IMG/VR virus record: IMGVR_UViG_3300036770_007327
Location: 1-64,000 of that record
Length of the DNA: 64,000 bases
Strand: one strand, 5' to 3'
Source: a virus
This document shows, piece by piece, positions 56,683-64,000 of this stretch. The position numbers and the translations under genes were made by a program. Numbering within the stretch: position 1 is the first letter of the stretch; the number at the start of each line of letters is the position of its first letter. The notes below the pieces were generated by a model. That model did not search any database and was not told the origin of the DNA. It saw only the letters and a list, made by a program, of their open reading frames with translations.

Positions 56683-57539
56683 GTCAGCAAAATTACATAC
56701 AGGATATAGATGTTCCAGAATCAAACGATTTATTACCAAATCAATTATTTTATTTTTCCGGATTTTTATTCTATGTAGAGGGTTGGAGCTGGGACAATAT
56801 TACTGTGGATAGTAATATACAATATGAAGGGGTCAAAGATAATTTAAACGATACTGTTGATAGTTTTGCGGTAAATCCGTTTAAAGCGATTAGAGATATA
56901 AAAAATAATTCCTCGCGTATAATTCCCGACGATTCATCCTTCGATGCCGGGGATAGTTATAGATTTCCTGAATTATACACTGTAGCAGCGACGTGTAGGC
57001 GCTTTCAAATATATAACACTTGGCGACAGAAATATAATGATATTATAACTCCAGAATTTTTTGAAAGCTATAGCCAGGACATACCCACAAAAACCCCTCT
57101 TCAGGAGGGAGAGCTTACTTGGTCGTTATGGGCTGGGGACGTACAATCATATACTAATCTGCCAGGGGGTAGATTAGAAATCGGTAGTTATATATATACA
57201 AAAAAATTATCTCTACAAAAATATACCCCAGCCTCTATACAGAACAGTTCAAAAAATTTAAAAACCGATAGAGGCTTTGGTGAAATAAACGGCAATTATA
57301 TTACTAACTATTATAACCCTGTTGATGCGTATGTAGATGAATTATCCACTCTAAAGAACGGGTGGTATGGCGTCGTCTCCCTTGAGAGTACTCCATATAC
57401 CTTTGAGGCGGGCAGAGGCATAAATTTTGATACATTTATAAAAATAAAATCAAATAAAATAACCGACTTTCACGACGACTATCCTCAAAACAATATATCA
57501 GCATATGGGCAAAAGCAAAAACAATATATTGATAGTTAA
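56679..57539 (+). CDS. Tail-fibre accessory protein of the adhesin operon
   Basis: 286 residues, overlapping copy 1 by 4 bp. Beta-rich without glycine repeats. NPVDAYVDELSTLKNGWYGVVSLESTPYTFEAG shares a GWYG module with the next gene. A chaperone or fibre-subunit role is plausible; not recognised. Confidence 0.55.
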   Translation: MSQQNYIQDIDVPESNDLLPNQLFYFSGFLFYVEGWSWDNITVDSNIQYEGVKDNLNDTVDSFAVNPFKAIRDIKNNSSRIIPDDSSFDAGDSYRFPELYTVAATCRRFQIYNTWRQKYNDIITPEFFESYSQDIPTKTPLQEGELTWSLWAGDVQSYTNLPGGRLEIGSYIYTKKLSLQKYTPASIQNSSKNLKTDRGFGEINGNYITNYYNPVDAYVDELSTLKNGWYGVVSLESTPYTFEAGRGINFDTFIKIKSNKITDFHDDYPQNNISAYGQKQKQYIDS

Positions 57540-57540
57540 A

Positions 57541-57551
57541 TAAATAATAGT
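57541..57551 (+). promoter_or_regulatory. TAAATA late-type promoter (second adhesin)
   Basis: TAAATAAATAATAGT ends five bases before the ATG at 57552, giving two overlapping TAAATA cores at 57537 and 57541. Confidence 0.55.
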
Positions 57552-59870
57552 ATGTCGTCGCAGGGTATCCCAAAAATAAATGAACTTCCCTTAAGTCAGG
57601 ATTTTATCCCCGGCGACAAGATTATTATAGATAGAGACAAAAAGGCATATCTTGTTGATTATGATAATATATTCGTACAGACAAATCAAATATCCTTTCA
57701 ACAGGATATTATAAATGATACTAATGAAGTAACTAATCTACAGCAATATTCTACAGATAAATATAATGAACTTGTAGTAGAGTTGACTGAAAAAAGTATA
57801 GGTAGGTCTACTGCTCATCTCATTGATTTAACTAATACTACATCCACGGGGACATTAAGTTCAGCGAGTTATAGAGAATTTATAACGTCTACCGACGCTC
57901 CCTTTATAGGGCCTAATAATCTTGTAGTTTTTGACACAGCGCTCGTAGATAAGCTGTCTCTTAGCATCGACGGCGTAGAGACGGAATCGACAGAGTGCGA
58001 TGTAGATCGTGTGGTTTTCGGGCAGGGGACTATATCGATACCTAAGGGGACTTATAGGGTGCGAGCGAGTATTAGTCTGTCTCCGGAAATAAATCTAGAT
58101 TTAGATCAAGACTCCCTTGACGAATATATTAGGAGAAAGCAGCAAGTATGGTCCTATCTATCTTTTGTACAACTAACAAACCCGGAGAGAACAATACTTA
58201 ATGGGTCTGGTGCATCTACTTATAATAATATAGGTCAAAGTATCACTCTGACTTTAAATGGATATTTCTATACGGATAAAACAAAACAATACGGGCTTAA
58301 AGTTCATACTTTAGGAAAATTATACCCAGGAGTAGTTACTGGGACATATACTCAAAATACAGACAGCGGAGTTGTTGACAATAAATATCTCAGTATAAGT
58401 GATTTATTTGGGAGAGAGCAATTCAATCAATCAAGAATAATAATAGAAAGAATTTCCGATACAGATACCTTAACACCTCTCGAAGATTCTCCTCAAGGTT
58501 TTAGATCCCAGGCTCTCACTCTTCAGCCGCGGATACCGCTTACATACAACGCTGGATGGCTTCAAAAAATTAACGCTCAAGATACAAGTGTAACACCAGC
58601 TTCTTCTTTATTCGTTATAACAACATTACCTTTCAATAAAATAGGAGACAAGTATGTTGGCGATTTAAGAGGTTATATTACAGAACCTAAATCCTATCAA
58701 GGATATATTAAAATCGGGGATACTGTAAGATATCGAAAACAACAACCTAATTCAGAAGGAATTTTACCTCAAGTATTTAACAAATATGACATAAGAGATA
58801 GTGAGCTAAAAAGCCCCCAGCCTGGGTGGTATGGTCTAATTATAGATGAAACTACAAAGAAAGTAGGGGAAAAATACGATACAATTTTTAGGGTAGATAT
58901 AAACGGAGTAGTATCTCAAAGACAATATATTATTGACCCGGGTGAATATTATCTTAAATGTGCCGCTGGCAGTATATCTCAATCTGTATCTGCTGCTTCC
59001 ACATCCTCATCGACTAACACTACAACGGGTAGCGGAACAATAACAACTCCTCCCCCGGTAGTGCCGCGCGGTGAGGTTACGGCAATAAATAGTACTATCG
59101 AATATACTATACCTGATGGCGTTAACTTTATACACGCTATATGCGTAGGTGGGGGAGAGGGAGGTTATAGATCTGAATTAAAGAACTTTGATTATAATTC
59201 CGGCAACGCAGGAGAGGGAGGTACCCTTTCTTATATTAATAATATAAGCGTCAAGCCTGGTGACAGGCTTGAGCTCATCCCCGGGTCTGCTGGCGAGGGA
59301 ACTAGCTATAGCAATAGATCGCAAGATCGACGTAAGGGGGGTAATTCTCTACTCTATATAAATAGAACAGACGGTAGCAGAGATTTATTATTAAGAGGGA
59401 CCGGCGGAGGCAGATCTGCGAACCCGATTGCAGGCGCTATCAACGGGTCAGGTGGTAAGGGAGCTCAAAACAAATATATTACTGGCGGAGGTAAAGATGG
59501 ACGCAAACTTAGAGAATATATAGGAGGCGGTGGTGGCGCTGGAGGATATGGAGGCCCGGGAGGTAAGGGGGGTCGAGATTCAAAAGGCGAAAATGGCACT
59601 CAAGGCGGCGGTGGAGGCGGTGGGAGCAAAGACGGGGTGGGAGGACCAGCCGGCGGGGTAGGTATATATGGTAAAGGAACTAACGGTCAAGGAGGCGCGC
59701 CGGGTGAAAGCGGTACACCAGGATCTGGAGGCTCCAGTAGAAATTATGGCGGCGGTGGGAGAAGTATTTATTACGACAACCCAAATATAGACTCGATGGA
59801 CGGTGGTAGAGGCGCTGTGAGAGTTATATGGGGTACTGGCCGGTCATTTCCAACTAATGCGAGTTCATGA
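57552..59870 (+). CDS. Tail-fibre adhesin with glycine-rich C-terminus, copy 2
   Basis: 772 residues. N-terminal PGDKIIIDRDKKAYLVDYD matches the other adhesins; a YRVRASISLSP module and a GWYGLI module follow. The last 260 residues are Gly-rich and end in GRGAVRVIWGTGRSF, like copy 1. Two such tips in one operon suggest alternative or combined receptor recognition. Its stop overlaps the next start. Confidence 0.8.
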   Translation: MSSQGIPKINELPLSQDFIPGDKIIIDRDKKAYLVDYDNIFVQTNQISFQQDIINDTNEVTNLQQYSTDKYNELVVELTEKSIGRSTAHLIDLTNTTSTGTLSSASYREFITSTDAPFIGPNNLVVFDTALVDKLSLSIDGVETESTECDVDRVVFGQGTISIPKGTYRVRASISLSPEINLDLDQDSLDEYIRRKQQVWSYLSFVQLTNPERTILNGSGASTYNNIGQSITLTLNGYFYTDKTKQYGLKVHTLGKLYPGVVTGTYTQNTDSGVVDNKYLSISDLFGREQFNQSRIIIERISDTDTLTPLEDSPQGFRSQALTLQPRIPLTYNAGWLQKINAQDTSVTPASSLFVITTLPFNKIGDKYVGDLRGYITEPKSYQGYIKIGDTVRYRKQQPNSEGILPQVFNKYDIRDSELKSPQPGWYGLIIDETTKKVGEKYDTIFRVDINGVVSQRQYIIDPGEYYLKCAAGSISQSVSAASTSSSTNTTTGSGTITTPPPVVPRGEVTAINSTIEYTIPDGVNFIHAICVGGGEGGYRSELKNFDYNSGNAGEGGTLSYINNISVKPGDRLELIPGSAGEGTSYSNRSQDRRKGGNSLLYINRTDGSRDLLLRGTGGGRSANPIAGAINGSGGKGAQNKYITGGGKDGRKLREYIGGGGGAGGYGGPGGKGGRDSKGENGTQGGGGGGGSKDGVGGPAGGVGIYGKGTNGQGGAPGESGTPGSGGSSRNYGGGGRSIYYDNPNIDSMDGGRGAVRVIWGTGRSFPTNASS

Positions 59871-60727
59871 GCAATCACACTACAGAGATAAATTTCGGTA
59901 ATATACCTGAAACTAAAATAGTAGACAATAGTAGCAAAATTATTATTGATACTGAAGATGGCTTACGTTTAATTGCAATAGACGATATAATATATAAGAA
60001 CTATAACGCTGAATTCGGCCCTACAGTTGAAAATAATACTGCAAATCTCAATACAATAAACGATAACTTCTTTATTGCTGCGAGTGCTCTAAATATTAAC
60101 ACAGAACTAAAAGGTTCGATTGCTCTCTATTATAAAATGAGGCCTTCCGATTTAAGGGAGATAATTGTTAAGAATGCTGTAGACTACACAATACCTTTTA
60201 ATTTTATAGGAGCCAATTCTCTCAATAATCTCTATACTAATTCAGATCAAATTCTCGCAAATGATGGTAGTATATTATTGCCTCCCGGTACTTATCGCGT
60301 CAGAGCAGCTACTACATTTAGTATTAGAAATCCTGGCAAATATTATGAGGAAGCTGGAGTTTTCGTAGGAGAGCCTTATGGATGTAATTTATATACAAAT
60401 ATAGCTCAAATTGACACCCCGACAAGAACCATGCTCGTCGGGGATATTAAATACGCTCCGGTTAGAGCATTAAAAGGTAAGACGTGTATTACCTCCACAA
60501 TAGATGGATTTTTCTATATATGTAAAACAGCTCGTATTGCTTTGCGAGTCTCAACCGATGGTAATCTCGTACTCGGCGACGGCTCCTTAGATAACAATGT
60601 TATACCTAAGCCTCCTCTTATAAATTACGCGCACTATAACGGAACTACCTACCCGGCTCAAATTATGTTAGAGAGAGTATCTCAAGATGATATCTACAGC
60701 CTATTAGGGGTGAATCTTGACGTTTAA
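59867..60727 (+). CDS. Tail-fibre protein related to the adhesins, lacking the Gly-rich tip
   Basis: 286 residues. SSKIIIDTEDGLRLIAIDDII and LPPGTYRVRAATTFS are shared with the two Gly-rich adhesins. It ends where the glycine domain would begin, so it looks like the shaft or base without a tip: a truncated paralogue or a separate fibre segment. Confidence 0.65.
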   Translation: MSNHTTEINFGNIPETKIVDNSSKIIIDTEDGLRLIAIDDIIYKNYNAEFGPTVENNTANLNTINDNFFIAASALNINTELKGSIALYYKMRPSDLREIIVKNAVDYTIPFNFIGANSLNNLYTNSDQILANDGSILLPPGTYRVRAATTFSIRNPGKYYEEAGVFVGEPYGCNLYTNIAQIDTPTRTMLVGDIKYAPVRALKGKTCITSTIDGFFYICKTARIALRVSTDGNLVLGDGSLDNNVIPKPPLINYAHYNGTTYPAQIMLERVSQDDIYSLLGVNLDV

Positions 60728-61431
60728 GTAAAGATAATATTATCTTTCTTAAACAACTCCTCCTTCTGAGACTTAAAGAGTTCTTCCATCGCATCTTTAC
60801 CGATTATAGACTCCATATCCCCATCAATAGCGTCTCCATCGTTATCAATATAAAGACCTGCCATATAGAGCCTTTCCTGTCTACTACCAAAGATTTCAAT
60901 TATAGCAGGAGAATCATCTTGAGGAAAGAAAGGCTCCAGCGATTGATGATTATATCGTCTTTGAAATTCCTTGAATAGAAAATCTACTTCCTTAATATAC
61001 TGCTCATTTACTTGACGCATTCCATCATCCTCAATAGCAATAGGAGCTGCTTTTGTAATAGGTATAAAGAAAATAATATCAAGATTCTTCATTGACTCTC
61101 TAACAAGAGGGATACACTCGTCAATAAATTTTTCATTTATATCTCCCTCGCCCTGGTTTAGAGCCCACATAGAGTATACAAGATTGTCAAACGGACATCT
61201 ATCAAAAATTACATTATCTGTTTTCTTATATTGAGATTGGGTTAATACTTGATGGTCCAGAATCGCTCTCTGGGTTGCTATAGTAGTTTTATCGCTATGA
61301 GCTAAATTACCTTCAGCAATAACATCGCGATAAGTTTTCTCAGGGGTAGTGTAGTTTTTCCATTTACCAAGAAAATCCTTGATAAAAGTAGATTTGCCCG
61401 TATTTGCTGTGCCTGAAACTGCTATTCTCAT
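60724..61431 (-). CDS. P-loop kinase, NadR/AAA_28-like
   Basis: 235 residues. Walker A SGTANTGKSTF (6-16) and VIFDRCPFDNLVYSMWAL (D-R-x-P/S-x-D), an arrangement of small-molecule or nucleotide kinases. Related in plan to the kinase of the dpdA operon. Convergent with the adhesin operon. Substrate unknown. Confidence 0.75.
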   Translation of the reverse strand: MRIAVSGTANTGKSTFIKDFLGKWKNYTTPEKTYRDVIAEGNLAHSDKTTIATQRAILDHQVLTQSQYKKTDNVIFDRCPFDNLVYSMWALNQGEGDINEKFIDECIPLVRESMKNLDIIFFIPITKAAPIAIEDDGMRQVNEQYIKEVDFLFKEFQRRYNHQSLEPFFPQDDSPAIIEIFGSRQERLYMAGLYIDNDGDAIDGDMESIIGKDAMEELFKSQKEELFKKDNIIFT

Positions 61432-61478
61432 ATTGGTTATTTACTTTAGATAAACTGTAAATCCAAGCGAAATATGAC

Positions 61479-61491
61479 TAAATATTAGTAT
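61479..61491 (+). promoter_or_regulatory. CTAAATA late-type promoter (phoH)
   Basis: TAAATA at 61479-61484, seven bases before the ATG at 61492. Confidence 0.5.
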
Positions 61492-62232
61492 ATGCCAAGA
61501 AAAGCAAGGCCTAAGTCGGACTCTGTCAATGTTGTTGAAACAAGTCTAGAGAAACAATGGAATAATAAATATGACATAATAAATGAATATCCCCTAAGTG
61601 ATACTCATAAACAGTTCCTAAATCATATATTATCCCCGGACACTAATATGTGTATAGTAAACGGCCCGGCGGGCAGTGCCAAGACATTTATAGCAACTCT
61701 AGGCGCTCTATTACTTTTACGTAAATCTCAGGTAGAGGACATTGTATATATTCGAAGTGTAGTAGAATCTGCGAGCCAAAAACTCGGCCACCTTCCCGGG
61801 GACTTACATGAAAAGTTCCACCCATGGTCAATGCCTCTAATGGACAAACTAAATGAACTTTTATCTCCAACTAATGTTCACCACATTACTAAATCTGGAG
61901 TAATCCATTGTGTGCCGGTTAACTTAGTTAGAGGCTTAACATTCAAAAATAGTATTGTAATCGTTGATGAATGTCAAAATATGACTAAATCTGAACTTAT
62001 TACTGTATTAACACGATTCGGTATTGGGTCGAAGTATGTCCTCCTCGGTGATAGCAGACAGAGCGATATCGGTAATAAGACAGGATTTATGAGTGTTCAT
62101 GGGGCTTTCAATACAGAAAAAAGTAAAGATATGGGAATCCATACCTTTACCTTTACTAATAATGAGATTGTTAGGCACCCATTACTCGCTTATATTTGCG
62201 AAGTAGTCGAAGGAATATCACCTACCGGCTAA
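61492..62232 (+). CDS. phoH: PhoH-like P-loop ATPase
   Basis: 246 residues. Walker A VNGPAGSAKTF and Walker B SIVIVDECQNM (PhoH family), plus YIRSVVESASQKLGHLPGDLHEKF, KSGVIHCVPVNLVRG and VLLGDSRQSD, as in PhoH of marine phages. PhoH is a common phage gene with possible RNA-helicase or nucleotide-binding function; regulation by phosphate is not shown here. Convergent with queD, overlapping by 15 bases. Confidence 0.88.
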   Translation: MPRKARPKSDSVNVVETSLEKQWNNKYDIINEYPLSDTHKQFLNHILSPDTNMCIVNGPAGSAKTFIATLGALLLLRKSQVEDIVYIRSVVESASQKLGHLPGDLHEKFHPWSMPLMDKLNELLSPTNVHHITKSGVIHCVPVNLVRGLTFKNSIVIVDECQNMTKSELITVLTRFGIGSKYVLLGDSRQSDIGNKTGFMSVHGAFNTEKSKDMGIHTFTFTNNEIVRHPLLAYICEVVEGISPTG

Positions 62233-62796
62233 GATATCCGCAAGCGACTTATCTGTTTTACAATACAAAGGCGCTGCTCTATCTCGAGCAACCGCTGGCA
62301 CTTCAACCTGTTGGACTGCTGCTGGGTGTTCAATAACTTCAACAGCAGGTCTTACTGCGGAATAGATAGCAGAGTTGTCCTCATGCTCAAACACCTCTAC
62401 TCTTTCTACCCATACTCGCTCGCCATATTTTTCTTTAATAAACTCAGAAGCAGTATTAAAACAATATTCCGCTGCCCTCTCAATACCTACACCATTTTCA
62501 AATATAGATAACTGGACCGCCCCCTTCTTCTCGAGAAGAATAAACTCATCCAGGCATGGGTCGTCTGACGCAATAAGCAGTTTATGGTCAAACGTATTAT
62601 GTAAAATAGACTTGAGTTCTTTTAAGCCTCCAAAGTCAGCAGCCCAGTTCTTTTCATCCAGTTCTGAGCATCCAAACCAAAACTTAGCCTTTAACTGATA
62701 TCCGTGAACATATTGACAATGACTATGCGATGCTCTCCACTGTCTAAATGCTGCTGAACCTAACTCGATTACTTTTGTACTTTGAAACTTACTCAT
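62218..62796 (-). CDS. queD: 6-carboxytetrahydropterin synthase QueD
   Basis: 192 residues. Converts dihydroneopterin triphosphate to 6-carboxytetrahydropterin, the step before QueE. FRQWRASHSHCQYVHGYQLKAKFWFG has the catalytic Cys followed by H-G-Y; the usual zinc triad ends H-G-H, so one His ligand is Tyr, a variant I recall from other phages. NWAADFGGLKELKSILHNTFDHKLL is the second signature. About 45 extra residues extend the C-terminus. Its partner genes are queE (7752), queF (29907) and the probable folE at the window end. Confidence 0.82.
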   Translation of the reverse strand: MSKFQSTKVIELGSAAFRQWRASHSHCQYVHGYQLKAKFWFGCSELDEKNWAADFGGLKELKSILHNTFDHKLLIASDDPCLDEFILLEKKGAVQLSIFENGVGIERAAEYCFNTASEFIKEKYGERVWVERVEVFEHEDNSAIYSAVRPAVEVIEHPAAVQQVEVPAVARDRAAPLYCKTDKSLADILAGR

Positions 62797-62825
62797 ACCA
62801 TAATATATGGTAAGTTTTTATTTTA

Positions 62826-63836
62826 TCAACCAAGATTCGATAGAGATTTATTCAAAAACCATATATTACCGGTAGGCATTTCATTATAAAGTTTGGTATC
62901 AAAATAATTTTTAGATTTAGCTGGATCTGGCGCACTACCATATAAATTAGCGAGACGGACTAAAATATATCGCTGATCTGAAAGATGAGGAGCAATTTTT
63001 ATTATATCATTAGTTTTTGTATTATGAAAATACCAACTATTATCATTAGTATTTTTATATACTTTAAAAATATTAGAGATTCTCCCGCTATTAAAATACC
63101 CCATTATACTATCAGTTTTACTATATGATGTTGGCGAGATACCATCCACCCTAGAGGTAACCTGATGCGGTGGTTTAGGGTAGCTAATATTGCCCTGAGG
63201 TTTATCGGCCTGAGACTCATCCTTATCCGTCTCGTCGCTTTCCCAGTCCTGTTTAATTTTGCCTTTTATCTCATCAAATTTCTTTGTTACTTTCTCCCGA
63301 CCCTTGTTTATCAAACCCGCTATAGCATAATCAGGCTGTAAGACGGTACCTAATACCTTGCCCGTGCCTCTCACTATTTTGCCCGCTGCTCTTAAAGCGT
63401 TTTCATTTATTGTATCACTTAAAAGAGCCTTTTTATAAACATCCTTTATTTCGCTGTCATTAAGACCCTCTTCTTTTAGATACTGCTCGAGAAAATCAAT
63501 ACTATTACACGCTTGAATTTTATTTATTATTTCCATCGTCAGACCCTTTCTCTCCTCAATAGCCTTGAGCCCAAACATCCTAACATTATTAAATGTTTCA
63601 TCGCAAGGAATATCAACTACCTTAATAACAGAGAAAGGAACATCCATAACAGGTATATCTATATTCTCAAATAACACAGACCATTTGTTATTATTCTCCT
63701 TTAATATATACCCTTCGTATCCGTCAAAATCTCTATAGTCCTTATTTACGCTATTAGCCGGATCGACCTTGAGCATTATTTTTGTTAACGCTTCACTCTC
63801 CTTTACATATTGCTCAAGTATCCTATTAAATTTCAT
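62826..63836 (-). CDS. Putative capsid-targeted internal protein, 336 aa
   Basis: MKFNRILEQYVKE matches the targeting pattern with Y-V-K-E as cut site (V instead of I/L). Acidic and basic segments alternate (EIKGKIKQDWESDETDKDESQADKPQ region); the N-terminal 120 residues are beta-rich and the last 100 may be a small domain. Unrecognised. If the motif is real it is the largest packaged protein here. Confidence 0.5.
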   Translation of the reverse strand: MKFNRILEQYVKESEALTKIMLKVDPANSVNKDYRDFDGYEGYILKENNNKWSVLFENIDIPVMDVPFSVIKVVDIPCDETFNNVRMFGLKAIEERKGLTMEIINKIQACNSIDFLEQYLKEEGLNDSEIKDVYKKALLSDTINENALRAAGKIVRGTGKVLGTVLQPDYAIAGLINKGREKVTKKFDEIKGKIKQDWESDETDKDESQADKPQGNISYPKPPHQVTSRVDGISPTSYSKTDSIMGYFNSGRISNIFKVYKNTNDNSWYFHNTKTNDIIKIAPHLSDQRYILVRLANLYGSAPDPAKSKNYFDTKLYNEMPTGNIWFLNKSLSNLG

Positions 63837-63886
63837 TTTTATACATTTATTTATTGATTTTTACCAAAATAACATTATTTTATATT

Positions 63887-64000
63887 ATGCTAAAATACGC
63901 TAACTTAAATATACCACGGTCCGAAGAAGAGAAGCAAATCATCATTACTAACGCTGCTAAAGCATATGAGTCCTATCTCGATGCTCTTGGATTTGACTGG
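63887..64000 (+). CDS. folE: Probable GTP cyclohydrolase I FolE, 3' end beyond the window
   Basis: The first 38 residues, MLKYANLNIPRSEEE followed by AAKAYESYLDALGFDW, match the start of T4-like marine phage FolE proteins (from memory). GTP cyclohydrolase I opens the 7-deazaguanine pathway. Only the N-terminus is inside the window; the zinc and catalytic residues are not visible, so the call rests on the short match and on the queD neighbour. Confidence 0.55.
   Translation, partial: MLKYANLNIPRSEEEKQIIITNAAKAYESYLDALGFDW

Noticed and set aside
1-64000. CRISPR arrays, tRNA or rRNA genes, integrase or attachment sites
   Set aside because: No regular spacer-repeat array, no cloverleaf-like sequence in the short intergenic gaps and no recombinase gene were seen by eye. 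A tRNAscan run would be decisive for tRNAs.

Overview
The window reads as part of a lytic, T4-like (Straboviridae-related) myophage genome. Gene density is high, base composition is AT-rich and both strands are used. The phage identity rests on a recognisable T4-type morphogenesis block on the minus strand: portal gp20, prohead protease gp21, scaffold gp22, major capsid gp23, head-completion gp4, a gp15-like tail protein, a gp5-like spike, a GroES/gp31-like co-chaperonin and a gp62-like clamp-loader piece. T4-style late promoters (TATAAATA) also stand directly in front of many genes. No rRNA, tRNA, CRISPR array or integration module was seen. Cargo typical of Planctomycetes and Verrucomicrobia (two DUF1501 proteins and a DUF1549/DUF1553 protein with CxxCH) and a Chlamydia-like ribonucleotide reductase pair point to a host in the PVC superphylum. 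That host assignment is inference.

Layout. Positions 1-2.6 kb: a lysozyme and very small, often membrane-spanning proteins, each behind an almost identical promoter (GGAAC, 5 nt, TATAAT, 6 nt, then ATG or GTAAG). The block ends at a strong terminator and a 340-bp non-coding region with five TCTAGA palindromes about 18 bp apart. 2.9-7.7 kb: small proteins, many opening with a short F-x-x-[LIF] helix ending in x-E, which looks like the T4 capsid-targeting sequence cut by gp21; one resembles a kinase N-lobe. 7.7-17.8 kb: queE, a conserved unknown, a SET-domain protein, the DUF1501 / NlpC-P60-like / DUF1549-1553 / DUF1501 cassette, lipoproteins and a phosphoribosyltransferase. 17.9-24.6 kb: nrdA with an intein, nrdB, a holin-like protein, clpP and a GMP reductase/IMPDH-like enzyme. 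24.6-27.9 kb: gp5-like spike. 28.0-30.8 kb: a tight operon dpdA, dpdN-like formyltransferase, P-loop kinase, queF, followed by a GIY-YIG endonuclease and a second copy of the queF 3' end. 31.7-45.3 kb: head and tail genes, a DinG-like helicase and replication accessory genes. 45.3-54.7 kb: about ten glycosyltransferases and a methyltransferase in one minus-strand operon. 54.7-60.7 kb: receptor-binding/adhesin-like proteins with glycine-rich C-termini. 60.7-64 kb: P-loop kinase, phoH, queD, a capsid-targeted protein and the start of a probable folE.

How the genes fit together. FolE, QueD, QueE and QueF (QueC not seen) would make preQ1; DpdA would place it in phage DNA, and the DpdN-like formyltransferase would cap it as (formylamino)methyl-7-deazaguanine. 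The phosphoribosyltransferase and GMP reductase/IMPDH-like enzyme could adjust guanine pools. Ribonucleotide reductase supplies dNTPs. gp21 would mature the capsid and cut the targeting peptide from a large set of internal proteins. The DUF1501/DUF1549 cassette sits behind a perfect TATAAATA promoter, so it appears to be expressed by the phage late in infection as a set of exported proteins of unknown purpose. This is the least expected system in the window.
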